A stretch of 64,000 nucleotides of DNA from Bradyrhizobium sp. PSBB068. Its GTDB lineage: Bacteria > Pseudomonadota > Alphaproteobacteria > Rhizobiales > Xanthobacteraceae. Of this stretch, positions 1 through 8,895 are shown one piece after another. Under the pieces are notes generated by a model. That model saw only the letters and a program-made list of their open reading frames with translations. It was not told the origin of the DNA and did no database searches. The stretch spans positions 4,278,001 to 4,342,000 of the forward strand of contig CP069300.1 of the NCBI GenBank assembly GCA_016839165.1, given 5' to 3'. The position numbers and the translations under genes are program-made. Numbering within the stretch: position 1 is the stretch's first letter; every line of letters starts with the position of its first letter.

Positions 1-235
1 CCGCGCGCTTTTCGGGCGCATCGTCCACCACGACGATCATGATATCGCCGGGCTTGGCGTCCTCGAGCGCCGGACTCATCAGCCCGGCCTGCTGCAGGAA
101 TTCCTTGTTGCTGCGCGTTCCCATCAAGAGCGTGACCCGCTGCACGCCGGTCCGCGCCACCGTGACCTGCGAGATCCGCATCAACGACACGGAATCCTTG
201 TACAGGTTCGCCTTAATGCTGGATTGGATGGCCAT
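1..235 (-). CDS. FdrA-like protein, N-terminal part (cut by window edge)
   Basis: Reading leftward from an ATG at 235, the frame stays open to the window edge (78 codons). The N-terminus (MAIQSSIKANLYKDSVSLMR) matches in layout the N-terminus of the FdrA/AllF protein at 1359-2867: both have a Y-x-DSVxLMR block, then an M-GT-x-N segment and an AGL segment. FdrA-type proteins are subunits of oxamate carbamoyltransferase or of related uncharacterised carbamoyltransferases. This would be a second paralogue, downstream of the carbamate kinase and separated from it by 159 bp with no gene. Only the N-terminal lobe is visible, so length and function cannot be judged. Confidence 0.7.
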   Translation of the reverse strand, partial: MAIQSSIKANLYKDSVSLMRISQVTVARTGVQRVTLLMGTRSNKEFLQQAGLMSPALEDAKPGDIMIVVVDDAPEKRA

Positions 236-394
236 GGCCCTGTCGTTCCCTTGAATCCCGCAGGCTGCTTGTTGGTCTTGTGCTAGAGCCTCAGCCGGCG
301 GCCAGCTCGATTGCCTAATCAGTTGAGGCGCCGATCCGGCGTCTCAATTGCTTTGGCGCGGGCGGATGTCCCGCCGAAGCGCCAGTCCCGTTGG

Positions 395-1354
395 TTATTG
401 AACGACATGCGTCCCGGTCTCGCCCCGCAGCGCCGCCATCGCGCAATCGAGGTGACTGATGATCGCCCGTTTGCCTCCGCCTTCGAGAAACCGGATGGCG
501 GCATCGACCTTGGGTCCCATGCTTCCAGGAGGAAAGTGTCCCTCACGATGGTAAGCCTTGAGCTCTTCGAGGCTAACCTGATCCAGGTCCCTCTTGTTCG
601 GCTTGCCGAAATTCACCGCGACGCGCGGGACCGCTGTCAGGATCAGCAGCTCCTCGATGCCCAACACATTCGCGATGTGGGCCGATGTCAGGTCCTTGTC
701 GATCACGGCCGGCACGCCGGTGCGCACGCCCTTGGCGTCGCGGACCACGGGAACGCCGCCGCCGCCGCCGGCAATGACAATTGTTCCCCGCTTGACCAAT
801 GCGTCGACCAGCGAGATGTCGCAGACATGCTTGGGCTTCGGCGACGGTACGACATGACGCCAGCCGCGCCCCGAATCCTCACGCATCGCCCAGTTGAGCT
901 CGTCGCTGATCTTCTTCGCCTCGTCCTCGGAAAAGAACGGCCCGACGAACTTGGTCGGATTCCTGAACGCGGGATCGTCCTTGTCCACCTCGACCTGGGT
1001 CAGCAGGCTTGCCACGTGTCGCTGGTTGCCCTGCTCGCGCAGCGCATTCTCGATCGCCTGCATCAGGAGATAGCCGATGCCGCCTTGGCTGTGCGCGACG
1101 CAGATGTCCATGTCCATCGGCGGAATCCGGCTCATCGTCAGCATCTGGCGCATCATGATCTTGCCGACCACCGGGCCGTTGCCGTGGGTGATGACCAGCT
1201 CGTTATCGAGCTGCGCCAACGGCAGCAGCGCTTCCGCGGTGATCTGCGCGACCGACTTCTGCTCCTGCGACGTACCCCTGATATCCTCGGGGTGAACCGC
1301 ATTGCCGCCGATCGCGACCACCAGGCGACGCGGTACGTCATTGAGTGTACGCAT
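395..1354 (-). CDS. arcC: Carbamate kinase
   Basis: 319 residues, the normal size for carbamate kinase, which transfers phosphate from carbamoyl phosphate to ADP and releases carbamate. Family motifs are clear: VAIGGNAV near the N-terminus, HGNGPVVG about residue 56, a GGGGGVPVV glycine loop in the middle and AVIDKDL after it. The ATG at 1354 has a GGGGAG SD eight bases upstream, inside the end of the AllF gene; the two genes are only 4 bp apart. Sitting directly behind oxamate carbamoyltransferase genes, its likely job is to turn carbamoyl phosphate into ATP, as AllK does in enterobacterial allantoin fermentation. Confidence 0.93.
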   Translation of the reverse strand: MRTLNDVPRRLVVAIGGNAVHPEDIRGTSQEQKSVAQITAEALLPLAQLDNELVITHGNGPVVGKIMMRQMLTMSRIPPMDMDICVAHSQGGIGYLLMQAIENALREQGNQRHVASLLTQVEVDKDDPAFRNPTKFVGPFFSEDEAKKISDELNWAMREDSGRGWRHVVPSPKPKHVCDISLVDALVKRGTIVIAGGGGGVPVVRDAKGVRTGVPAVIDKDLTSAHIANVLGIEELLILTAVPRVAVNFGKPNKRDLDQVSLEELKAYHREGHFPPGSMGPKVDAAIRFLEGGGKRAIISHLDCAMAALRGETGTHVVQ

Positions 1355-1358
1355 TTCC

Positions 1359-2867
1359 CTATCTCCCCGCATTCTGCACGATGGCGACAGCAAGCTCGCA
1401 CGCCTGCGCGTTCGACGGCGCAACGACGAATCCTGCCTGCTCGAGTTTCCTGACCTGCGCGGAGCGCCCTTGCGGATCCTGTTCCGTGCCGACGACGGAC
1501 GCGACCAGGACAGGTGCATCCTGCCCACGATCGGCAACGATCTTGGTCAGATGCTCGGCGGGATCGGCGTGCGCGCCATAGCCGAGCACGAGATCGAGCA
1601 GGATCACCGAAAGATCGTGGTTCTTGAGCGCGGCGCGCAACGCATCGTCGCGCACCGACGGGTCGATCATCGGATGCGGCCGGCCACGGGTATATTCGTC
1701 GTCGCCAAGGTCGATCAGCCGGTCCCGTCCATCGTTCGGTTCGACGCCGAGCTTCAGCACGCCGGGGATGGCGGCGTTCGACGCCACCTTCCGGCCTGCG
1801 GCCGCGAGGATCACCTGGGCTTCGGCACACAACGTACCGCCGGCGAACAAACCTTCGATGCCGCCTCGACCGTTCCGCGGAAGCCGTGACGCAACAGCGT
1901 TCGCATCGAAGCCCGCCCCGATCTGCCGGCGTCCCAGTGCCAGCTCCGCGGCGCCCTTCAGCGTCGGCGAGAACCGGGCGTTCGGCGGGAGCTGGACCTC
2001 AGACGCACCGATGAAGCACACCGTGTACGACTTCCGGCTTCTGCCGATCCGCTCGAGGACGGCCTTCGCGACATCGGGATGCGGCGGCTTCGAGATCAGC
2101 ACCACGTGGTCGGTTTCCGGATCGGCATCGAATGCATCGATCGCCATCAGCGTGGTGATGCCGCCGATATCCTTCTTCAGATCGCGCCCGCCGACCCCGA
2201 TGGCGTGGGAGATTCCCGCGCCGGCTTCCGAGATCAGGCACGAGACCTCCTGCGTTCCGGTCCCCGACGCGCCGATGATGCCGATCCTGCCGCGCCTGAT
2301 CTTGTTGGCAAACGCCAGCGGCGCGCCGCCGATCACAGCCGTTCCGCAATCAGGTCCCATCATCAGGAGGCCGGCCGCCCGCGCCTGCTGCTTGAGCGAC
2401 AATTCGTCCCCGAGGGATACGTTGTCGCTGAACATCAGGACATGCAGGCCGCGATTGAGCGCCTTGCGCGCCTCGGCGGCGGCGAATTCGCCGGGAACGG
2501 AAATCAGCGCAAGATTGATCTCCGGCCTCGCCTTGACAGCGGCCGCGATCGAGTGCGGCCGCCATGCGGCCTGCGCCTCGCCCTGGGTCTTCGGCTTGTC
2601 GAGCGACCTGATCGCAGTGTCGAGCGCTTCGCGGGCGGCGGGCTCGGACTCGGCCTTGACCGCGATCACGAGGTCATTGCCCTTGACCGCAATACCCTCC
2701 TCCAGCAGCCCCGCATTGCGCATGATCGCAGCGTTCGACGGCGTTCCCATCATCAACGCAGCCTCGATCACGCCGGGCGAGCCGGCCACCTCACGCGACA
2801 GCCGCATCAGCGCGACCGAGTCGAGATAGAATCCCTTGCGTACCTCGTTCAGGACAACGACGTTCAT
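1359..2867 (-). CDS. allF: FdrA/AllF-type subunit of oxamate carbamoyltransferase
   Basis: 502 residues with the succinyl-CoA-synthetase-like fold signature of FdrA proteins: an N-terminal MGTPSN block (about 40-45), GPDCGTAV about residues 171-178 and the GIIGASGTGTQE nucleotide-type loop about 196-207. In E. coli FdrA/AllF works with AllG and AllH to cleave oxalurate with phosphate into oxamate and carbamoyl phosphate. The ATG at 2867 overlaps the TGA of the AllG gene by 4 bp (ATGA), so the two are translationally coupled. From memory E. coli FdrA is around 555 residues; this one is shorter, and a separate 62-residue ORF at 4125-4313 resembles the missing end. Subunit identity is firm; the exact substrate is inferred. 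Confidence 0.85.
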   Translation of the reverse strand: MNVVVLNEVRKGFYLDSVALMRLSREVAGSPGVIEAALMMGTPSNAAIMRNAGLLEEGIAVKGNDLVIAVKAESEPAAREALDTAIRSLDKPKTQGEAQAAWRPHSIAAAVKARPEINLALISVPGEFAAAEARKALNRGLHVLMFSDNVSLGDELSLKQQARAAGLLMMGPDCGTAVIGGAPLAFANKIRRGRIGIIGASGTGTQEVSCLISEAGAGISHAIGVGGRDLKKDIGGITTLMAIDAFDADPETDHVVLISKPPHPDVAKAVLERIGRSRKSYTVCFIGASEVQLPPNARFSPTLKGAAELALGRRQIGAGFDANAVASRLPRNGRGGIEGLFAGGTLCAEAQVILAAAGRKVASNAAIPGVLKLGVEPNDGRDRLIDLGDDEYTRGRPHPMIDPSVRDDALRAALKNHDLSVILLDLVLGYGAHADPAEHLTKIVADRGQDAPVLVASVVGTEQDPQGRSAQVRKLEQAGFVVAPSNAQACELAVAIVQNAGR

Positions 2868-4114
2868 GACACACCCAAATCCTTGGCGATCGCGACGATC
2901 GCCTGCTGGAAGCACGCTAGCGGCGCCTTGACCACGCCGGCACCGACCTGGCCGATGCCGGGCTCGCGATGCGCGATGCCGGTGTTGATGACGGGCACCA
3001 CGCCGGAATCGACGACCAGGCGGATATCGATGCCGGTCGGCACGCCCGCGAAGTCCATCGCGGCGATGGTCCATTCCGGATTCTGCGCGACCGTGATCTC
3101 GCCCATCGAGCGGGTGAAGTTGCCGGCCTCGGATGGCGCACCGGCACCGACGAATCCGGCGACGGCCGGCGCCGCCGCCATCGCAAATCCACCGAGACCG
3201 ATCGTCTCGACGATCGCGGAATCGCCCATGTCCGGATTGGCGTCCTTCTCGGAATAGCCGGCGAAGTACAGGCCTTCCGGCATTTCGACCGGCGCGGTGA
3301 ACCACTGCTCGCCGAGCCCAGAGACGCGGATGCCGAAATCGGTGCCGTTGCGGCACATGGTGGTGACGATGGTCGAACCGCGAATGCCGTTGGCGGGATC
3401 GGTGATCGCCTTGCCCATCGCCATTGCGATGTTGAGGAAGAACTGATCGTTCTGCCCGATGAACGCGAGGCATTCGGCGAGCACGGCGTTGTCCGTCGAG
3501 GTGCGCGCCATCCAGGGCGCGATCTCGCGCAGGAAGACGCTCGAGCAGGCGAGATTGCGCTGATGCAATTCGTCGCCCATCGACAAGCCGCGCGCGACGA
3601 TCGATTTGAGGTCGATGCCGCCGGCGGCACGGATCGCCTTGCCCAGCGTCGGCCCGAACACGTCGCGCAGCCAGGCGAGCCGCTTCAGCACGCTCGCGTC
3701 GTTGCCGCCGAAACGCATCACCTTGCCGAGCCCCTCGTTGATCGCGCAATAGGCGCGGTTCGCGAAGCGCGCGTTCTCGACCACGAACAACGGCATCGAC
3801 ATCGTCGTCATGCCGGTCATCGGGCCGACCGCCCCGAAATGGTGGTTCGGGTGAAATTCGATCTCGCCGCTGGCGGCGAGCTTGGTCGCCGCCAGCAGAT
3901 CCTTTGCCCAGCCCTCGAACACGATGGCGCCGGCGACCGCACCGCGCATCGGGCCGCACATCCGGTCCCAGGAAATCGGTGGTCCGGCGTGGAGGATCAT
4001 CCGTTCGCGCAGGCCCGGGATCAGTTGACGGGCGGGAACGATGTCGATCAGCCGAGGCTCCCCTTCGAGAATCCGGGTGAGCGCCTGCTGGTTTGCGTCC
4101 TCGATCAGCTTCAT
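2864..4114 (-). CDS. allG: DUF1116 protein, AllG/YlbE-type subunit of oxamate carbamoyltransferase
   Basis: 416 residues, full length for the YlbE/AllG (DUF1116) family. Visible family blocks are the N-terminal SWDRMCGPMRGA segment, EFHPNHHFGAVGPMTG about one quarter in, FGGND and TGIAHREPGIGQVGAG near the end. I chose the ATG at 4114, which has a GAGGG SD seven bases upstream, over an in-frame GTG at 4132 that would overlap the upstream small ORF. It ends in a 4-bp ATGA overlap with allF. Together with AllF and the distant AllH gene at 4496-5434 it should form the oxamate carbamoyltransferase complex in the cytoplasm. Confidence 0.85.
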   Translation of the reverse strand: MKLIEDANQQALTRILEGEPRLIDIVPARQLIPGLRERMILHAGPPISWDRMCGPMRGAVAGAIVFEGWAKDLLAATKLAASGEIEFHPNHHFGAVGPMTGMTTMSMPLFVVENARFANRAYCAINEGLGKVMRFGGNDASVLKRLAWLRDVFGPTLGKAIRAAGGIDLKSIVARGLSMGDELHQRNLACSSVFLREIAPWMARTSTDNAVLAECLAFIGQNDQFFLNIAMAMGKAITDPANGIRGSTIVTTMCRNGTDFGIRVSGLGEQWFTAPVEMPEGLYFAGYSEKDANPDMGDSAIVETIGLGGFAMAAAPAVAGFVGAGAPSEAGNFTRSMGEITVAQNPEWTIAAMDFAGVPTGIDIRLVVDSGVVPVINTGIAHREPGIGQVGAGVVKAPLACFQQAIVAIAKDLGVS

Positions 4115-4124
4115 CGGTGCGCCC

Positions 4125-4313
4125 TCACACACCGAGCTTCGCGAGCAGGGCCGCCATCTGCGGATCGCCGCCGGCCGAAGGTTTCCAGTCGACGTGAACG
4201 ACGCTGATGTCGCAGTCGCGAAGGTCCTTCACGAACCCCTCGAGCCCGACATTCACGACCTCGACCTTGCGCGCCAACAATTGCTGATACTGCGGCCTAT
4301 CCTGATCCGTCAT
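4125..4313 (-). CDS. 62-residue protein resembling the FdrA C-terminal segment
   Basis: Small ORF, first in the allG-allF-arcC operon and 10 bp ahead of the chosen allG start. The middle (VVNVGLEGFVKDLRD) and the VVHVDW-KP-AGGDP stretch recall the short C-terminal domain that I remember closing longer FdrA-type proteins; that likeness is from memory and needs an alignment. The ATG at 4313 has a GGAG a few bases upstream. The neighbouring AllF is shorter than I expect and lacks such a tail, so the domain may have been split off as a separate subunit and moved to the front of the operon. Confidence 0.75.
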   Translation of the reverse strand: MTDQDRPQYQQLLARKVEVVNVGLEGFVKDLRDCDISVVHVDWKPSAGGDPQMAALLAKLGV

Positions 4314-4350
4314 CGTCTCCGCCCTAACAAAGTTCGTTTTCGTTACGTCG

Positions 4351-4380
4351 AACTAATAAGAAAACACTTACTTAGTCAAG
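4351..4380 (-). promoter_or_regulatory. Promoter and candidate operator of the allG-allF-arcC operon
   Basis: Read on the minus strand, a TTGACT -35 (4374-4379) is followed 15 bp later by TATTAG (4353-4358). Overlapping them is an imperfect dyad, CTAATAAG / CTTACTTAG, spanning 4353-4375. The block ACTTAC-N3-GTCAAG (4366-4380) recurs exactly in front of the HpxW-like gene at 15006-15020. Its position over the -35 suits a repressor, possibly the TetR protein encoded at 12593-13330. Confidence 0.5.
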
Positions 4381-4429
4381 ACCGGATTCTCGGGAAATGC
4401 GAAATCTTCGATGCGAAGGAAATTCCGCT

Positions 4430-4459
4430 AAAAAAATGCTCCGAACTTCGTTCGGAGCA
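4430..4459 (-). terminator. Rho-independent terminator after allH
   Basis: A perfect 10-bp stem (TGCTCCGAAC / GTTCGGAGCA, 4437-4459) has a 3-base loop and, on the minus strand, is followed by seven T residues (4430-4436). It lies 37 bp past the allH stop codon. It separates the transporter-allH operon from the allG-allF-arcC operon, whose promoter lies just beyond it. Confidence 0.88.
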
Positions 4460-4495
4460 GTCTGGGAGAACTCGAAATTCTAATCGGTGACGGCG

Positions 4496-5434
4496 TCAGC
4501 GTCCGCGTAGTTCGTGGCGCAGCACGATCAGACTGCCCGCGAATGCATCCTGGCCGGATGTATGCCCGATCGCCGAGAGCGCCGTGAGCGCGCGACGAAA
4601 TCCGGCGCGCTCGCCGCTCATCGTTGCATGAATGGCGTCGTGCAGCGCTGCTGCGCCGTACCCCAGCGCCGCCGCACGCAAATGGATTCGGCTGATGTCA
4701 TTGGTGCCGTCAAGCAGCGCGCGGCATCGGTCCCACAATGCGTCGCGACATTCGGTGCGCCCCAGCGCAGCCAGCGCGATCAGCGCGCCGCCGATCAGAT
4801 CATCGCCGGACGGTGTCAGCCCCGGCCCGAGACCGATCAAGCTGCCAAGCCCCGACTCGCGATCCGCATCGGGCGCGCCGGACAGGATTTGCTCCAGCGC
4901 AGCAAGACCGGGCATCGCAGCGCGAACGAGGAGAGACGCATCGCCTGGAACACGTCCGGAGCCGACCACGGCGAGACCTTCCGCAATCAGTTTACCGCCC
5001 CACACCGCATCGACCGCATCAAGCCCGCGTTGCAGGCTGCCGATCGACCAATGGGGTGCGGCGCGCGGCGCCCAGACGGACCGCGAAGCAAGATTCGCCA
5101 GCGGCACGCCTGCGATCCACAGCATGGAGTCGGCGACCCGCACGGGATCGCCGACCACAAGTCGCGGCCATCGGAAATCACCGAGGACATGCAATGGACC
5201 CGATCCGATGCCGGCCTGTCCGACGCAGATCCAGATCCCGTCGATGACGGCGTAGAACGAACGTTCGAACGCGGCGACGACCTGCCCAGCGGCGCGATCG
5301 CGAAGCGCCCGGTCGGCAAGCAGCCCCACCTCCACACGATCGCAGACGGACGGTGCGGGCCCGGGACGCCGCTCGTCTCGTGCTCCCATGCGACCGGCCT
5401 GCCTTCCGTCAGCTTCGCGGCCTCCGACCAACAT
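4496..5434 (-). CDS. allH: DUF2877 protein, AllH/YlbF-type subunit of oxamate carbamoyltransferase
   Basis: 312 residues. The diagnostic DUF2877 motif GLGPGLTPSGDD is at about residues 201-212, preceded by VGSGRVPGDA. The family supplies the third subunit (AllH) of oxamate carbamoyltransferase. The ATG at 5434 follows the stop of the fused transporter gene by only 14 bp, and its SD (GGAGG) starts right at that stop codon, so it is co-transcribed with the transporter rather than with allG and allF. This operon placement ties the imported substrate to the carbamoyltransferase. The gene is followed by a strong terminator. Confidence 0.85.
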   Translation of the reverse strand: MLVGGREADGRQAGRMGARDERRPGPAPSVCDRVEVGLLADRALRDRAAGQVVAAFERSFYAVIDGIWICVGQAGIGSGPLHVLGDFRWPRLVVGDPVRVADSMLWIAGVPLANLASRSVWAPRAAPHWSIGSLQRGLDAVDAVWGGKLIAEGLAVVGSGRVPGDASLLVRAAMPGLAALEQILSGAPDADRESGLGSLIGLGPGLTPSGDDLIGGALIALAALGRTECRDALWDRCRALLDGTNDISRIHLRAAALGYGAAALHDAIHATMSGERAGFRRALTALSAIGHTSGQDAFAGSLIVLRHELRGR

Positions 5435-5448
5435 CCGCCCTCGCCTCC

Positions 5449-7983
5449 TCAGCGTGCCTGCGCCGCGAAGCGCTGCGCTGCGCCGGCCTGGGCCTCGCCG
5501 CCCAGATAGGCCGCCTCGAGCAGCGGATCCTCGGCAATGATGTCGGCGGGGCCACTCTTCAGGATCGAGCCGGTCTCCAAGAGATAGGCCCGGTCGGCCA
5601 ACGCGAGCGCGTGGCCCGCCATCTGATCGACCACCATGATGGTCATGCCCTCGCTGCGCAGCCGCTCAAAGGACGCAAACAATTCGTCGACGACGAGCGG
5701 GGCGAGGCCGAGCGACGGCTCGTCCAGCATGAAGATCTTCGGCCCGGTCAGCAGTCCGCGCGCCACCGCGAGCATCTGCTGCTCGCCGCCGGACAACAGG
5801 CCGGCGCGCTGGTCGATGCGCTCCTTCAACCGCGGGAAGCGCACGAACATCGCCTCGATCTCAGCATCGAGGTCGAGGCCCTTGCGCGCATAGGCGCCGA
5901 GCTCGAGGTTCTGCTTCACCGTCAGTTCCGGAAACACCTGCCGTCCTTCCGGCACCAGCACAACGCCCGAGCGGGCACGCACATGCGCGGGCATCGTGTC
6001 GATGCGCGTCTCGGCGAGCCGGACTTCACCGATGGATCGCGGCGGTTCGAGACCGGCGATCGACCGCATCAGGGTGGTCTTGCCGGCGCCGTTGGCGCCG
6101 AGCACGGCAACCGCCTCGCCGGGCGCGACCACCAGATCGATCCCGTTCAGGGCGCGCGACAGGCCATAGAACGAATCGAGTGCCTTGACCTCGAGTGCGG
6201 TGCCCTGCCGCGCCGGCCGCGGCGCGCGGCTCTGCTCACCCGGCGAGGCATCGCCCAGATAGGCCTTGCGGACCGCCGGATCGTTGCGGATCGCCGTTGC
6301 ATCGCCGATCGCGATGCGCTTGCCGCCGTCGAGCACGACGATGAGATCGCTGAGCGACATGATCATCGGCATGTCGTGCTCGACGATGATGACGGCGATC
6401 CCGAGATCGGCGATCCGCCGCAACAGTGCGGTCAGGCGCTGCTTGTCGCCCTTCGAGAGACCCGCCGCGGGCTCGTCGAGCAGCAGGATGCGGGGCCGCA
6501 GCGCCAGCGCACGTGCGATCTCGACCAGCCGCTTCTCGCCATGCGACAGCGAATCCGCAAGCCGGTCGACGTCGCCGTCGACACCGGCAAAGCGCAGCAG
6601 GAGCCTGGCGAATCCCTCGGTCTCCGCGTTGCGCAGCGCAGAGACAAGACCGCCAAGACGGCCGACCCGCTCGGCGAGCAGGATGTTCTCCAGGATCGTG
6701 AGTGAGCCGAACAATTGCGTGGTCTGGAACGTGCGCGCCACGCCGACCCGCGCCAGCAGATGCGACGTCATGCCCGTGACATCGCGATCGCCGAGCATCA
6801 CCGTTCCCGCCTGCGGCCGGTAGAAGCCGCAGAGCAGGTTGAGCGCGCTGGTCTTGCCGGCGCCGTTGGGACCGATGATGCTGGTGACGGCGCCGGGCGC
6901 CGCCCTAAACGACACACCCTGCACGGCACGCACGCCGCCGAACGAGATCGAGAGATCCGTCACGTCGAGCCCCGCCGCGTTGTGCGTTTCGAGGATCGCC
7001 GCATCGACATGCGCCGCCGCGATCGCGGGCTCCGCGACGGGCTTGCGCGCCGGCCGGAATTTTGCCGCGAGCTGCTCCACGAGGCCGACGATGCCGGAGG
7101 GGGCGGCGCGCAGCACGACGAACAGCAACACGCCGAAGGCCAGCAGGCGATACTCGGCGAGATCCGACAGCGCTTCCGGCAGCAGCACCACCAACGCGGC
7201 GCCGATCACCGGGCCGAGCGCGGAGCCGGCGCCGCCGACCATCACGCCGAACAGCAGCAGCACCGATTGCAGGAACGGAAACGAGCTCGGGCTGATATAG
7301 CCCTGCAGCGGCGCGAACAGCGCGCCGGCCAGCGCCATCGCTGCGGCCGAGATCACGAAGGCCACCGCGCGGACCTGCACCAGGTCGATGCCGAGCGAGC
7401 GCGTCGCCACCTCGGTGTCGCGGGCGGCGCGCATGGCATAGCCCCAGCCGCTGCGCTTCAACCGCTCGAACAGGAACAGGCCGGCAAACACCAGCACGAT
7501 GCCCGCGATAGCCAGCGAACGCTCCGACAGCGCATAGCCGAACACGCTCGGCGGCGCGCTCAGCATCAGGCCGTTGCCGCCGCCGGTGAGATCGCGCCAC
7601 TCGATCGTGACATGTTCGACAATGAAACCAAAAGCAATCGTCACCATCGCCAGATACGGCCCACGCACGCGCAGCGCCGGCAGCGCAAGCAGGCCGCCGA
7701 CGATGCTGACCAGCACGATGGCGCCCGCCGTCGCGGCGAGGTAGGGCCAGCCGGCCTTCTCCATCAGCAGCACTGTGGTGTAGGCACCGATCGCCATGAA
7801 GCCGATATGGCCGAGCGATATCTGGCCTGCGAGGCCGAGCAGGACGTTGAGCCCGATGCAGGCGATCGCGGTCAGCGAAATCGTCGCGATCAGGAACACG
7901 GCGTAGCTGTCCGCGACCGCGGCATAGAAGATAGCAATCGCGAATGCCGCGACCGCGACCAGAAGGGAAGCGCGAGAGATCAT
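5449..7983 (-). CDS. Fused branched-chain-type ABC transporter: LivM permease, LivG ATPase and LivF ATPase
   Basis: 844 residues in one uninterrupted frame. Residues 1 to about 305 are a LivM-type permease with many hydrophobic helices. A linker leads into a LivG-type ATPase with Walker A GPNGAGKT, signature LSHGE and Walker B ILLLDEP. A second linker leads to a LivF-type ATPase with GANGAGKT, LSGGEQQ and IFMLDEP. LivM-LivG fusions are fairly common; all three in one chain is less so. Its ATG overlaps the TGA of the LivH gene (ATGA). With LivH and the binding protein it forms a complete importer. Context with allH suggests a ureide-type substrate rather than an amino acid. Confidence 0.93.
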   Translation of the reverse strand: MISRASLLVAVAAFAIAIFYAAVADSYAVFLIATISLTAIACIGLNVLLGLAGQISLGHIGFMAIGAYTTVLLMEKAGWPYLAATAGAIVLVSIVGGLLALPALRVRGPYLAMVTIAFGFIVEHVTIEWRDLTGGGNGLMLSAPPSVFGYALSERSLAIAGIVLVFAGLFLFERLKRSGWGYAMRAARDTEVATRSLGIDLVQVRAVAFVISAAAMALAGALFAPLQGYISPSSFPFLQSVLLLFGVMVGGAGSALGPVIGAALVVLLPEALSDLAEYRLLAFGVLLFVVLRAAPSGIVGLVEQLAAKFRPARKPVAEPAIAAAHVDAAILETHNAAGLDVTDLSISFGGVRAVQGVSFRAAPGAVTSIIGPNGAGKTSALNLLCGFYRPQAGTVMLGDRDVTGMTSHLLARVGVARTFQTTQLFGSLTILENILLAERVGRLGGLVSALRNAETEGFARLLLRFAGVDGDVDRLADSLSHGEKRLVEIARALALRPRILLLDEPAAGLSKGDKQRLTALLRRIADLGIAVIIVEHDMPMIMSLSDLIVVLDGGKRIAIGDATAIRNDPAVRKAYLGDASPGEQSRAPRPARQGTALEVKALDSFYGLSRALNGIDLVVAPGEAVAVLGANGAGKTTLMRSIAGLEPPRSIGEVRLAETRIDTMPAHVRARSGVVLVPEGRQVFPELTVKQNLELGAYARKGLDLDAEIEAMFVRFPRLKERIDQRAGLLSGGEQQMLAVARGLLTGPKIFMLDEPSLGLAPLVVDELFASFERLRSEGMTIMVVDQMAGHALALADRAYLLETGSILKSGPADIIAEDPLLEAAYLGGEAQAGAAQRFAAQAR

Positions 7984-8855
7984 ACCTTCTTAACTCCAGC
8001 TCGGCCGAGCAGCCCGTGCGGCATGATGACGAGGATGACGATGACGGACGCGAACGTGATGATCTGGGTGTAGACCGACCCGAGATAGTTGGTCGCGAAC
8101 ACCTCGATCAGGCCAAGGCACAGTCCGGCCAGCATGACGCCCCAGGCGCTGGCGAGACCGCCGATGATCGCGGCGGCGAACGCCTTGATGCCGAACAGCG
8201 TGCCCATCTCCGAGGAGACGTTGAGCAGCGGCGCAATCAGCAGCGCGGCGACGCCTGCCAGCATCGCCGACACCGCGTAGCTCGCGGCGATGGCGCCGCT
8301 GACATTGATGCCCATCAGCCGTGCGGCATTGGGATTTTGCACCACCGCAAGCATCGCGACGCCATGCCGGGTGCGGCGGCTGATCAGATGCAGGGCCAGG
8401 GCGAGCAGCAGGCCGACCACGGGAATCAGGAGCTGCAGCGGGTAGACCCCTGCCCCTTCCACGATCTGGATCGGCTTGGCCGCGAGCACCGACGGGAAGC
8501 TGCGCGGCTCCTTGCCGAACACGAACAGCATCACGTTGTCGACGATGATGCCGACCGCAACCGTCGCCATCAACCAGTTGTCCGACCCGCGCTGCACGAA
8601 CGGACGAACCGCGTAGCGCTCGATCAGAACGCCGTAGACGGCGCAGACCAGCAGCACCGCGGGGATGCCGATCGCGGCCGGCCAGCCCCACACGACGAGG
8701 AAGAAGTATCCGGCAACGGCCCCCAGGGTCATCGAGCTGCCCTGCGAAAAGTTGACCGTGCCGGACACGGCGTAAGTGACGTGAAAGCCCAGCGCGAGCA
8801 GACCGTACATGCTCCCCAGCGCCATTCCGGTTATTATCGCCGAAAGAAACGACAT
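7980..8855 (-). CDS. Branched-chain-type ABC transporter permease, LivH family
   Basis: 291 residues, normal LivH length, almost entirely transmembrane helices. It begins with the typical MSFLSAIITGMALGSMYGLLALG helix and has the family loop near LMGINVSG before the last helices. It pairs with the LivM half of the downstream fusion gene, with which it overlaps by 4 bp. The ATG at 8855 lies 40 bp after the stop of the binding-protein gene. It acts in the inner membrane as one of the two permease halves of this importer. Confidence 0.93.
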   Translation of the reverse strand: MSFLSAIITGMALGSMYGLLALGFHVTYAVSGTVNFSQGSSMTLGAVAGYFFLVVWGWPAAIGIPAVLLVCAVYGVLIERYAVRPFVQRGSDNWLMATVAVGIIVDNVMLFVFGKEPRSFPSVLAAKPIQIVEGAGVYPLQLLIPVVGLLLALALHLISRRTRHGVAMLAVVQNPNAARLMGINVSGAIAASYAVSAMLAGVAALLIAPLLNVSSEMGTLFGIKAFAAAIIGGLASAWGVMLAGLCLGLIEVFATNYLGSVYTQIITFASVIVILVIMPHGLLGRAGVKKV

Positions 8856-8895
8856 CGATGATCACCCCGATCTGCTTGCTGGACGACCGCTGCCG

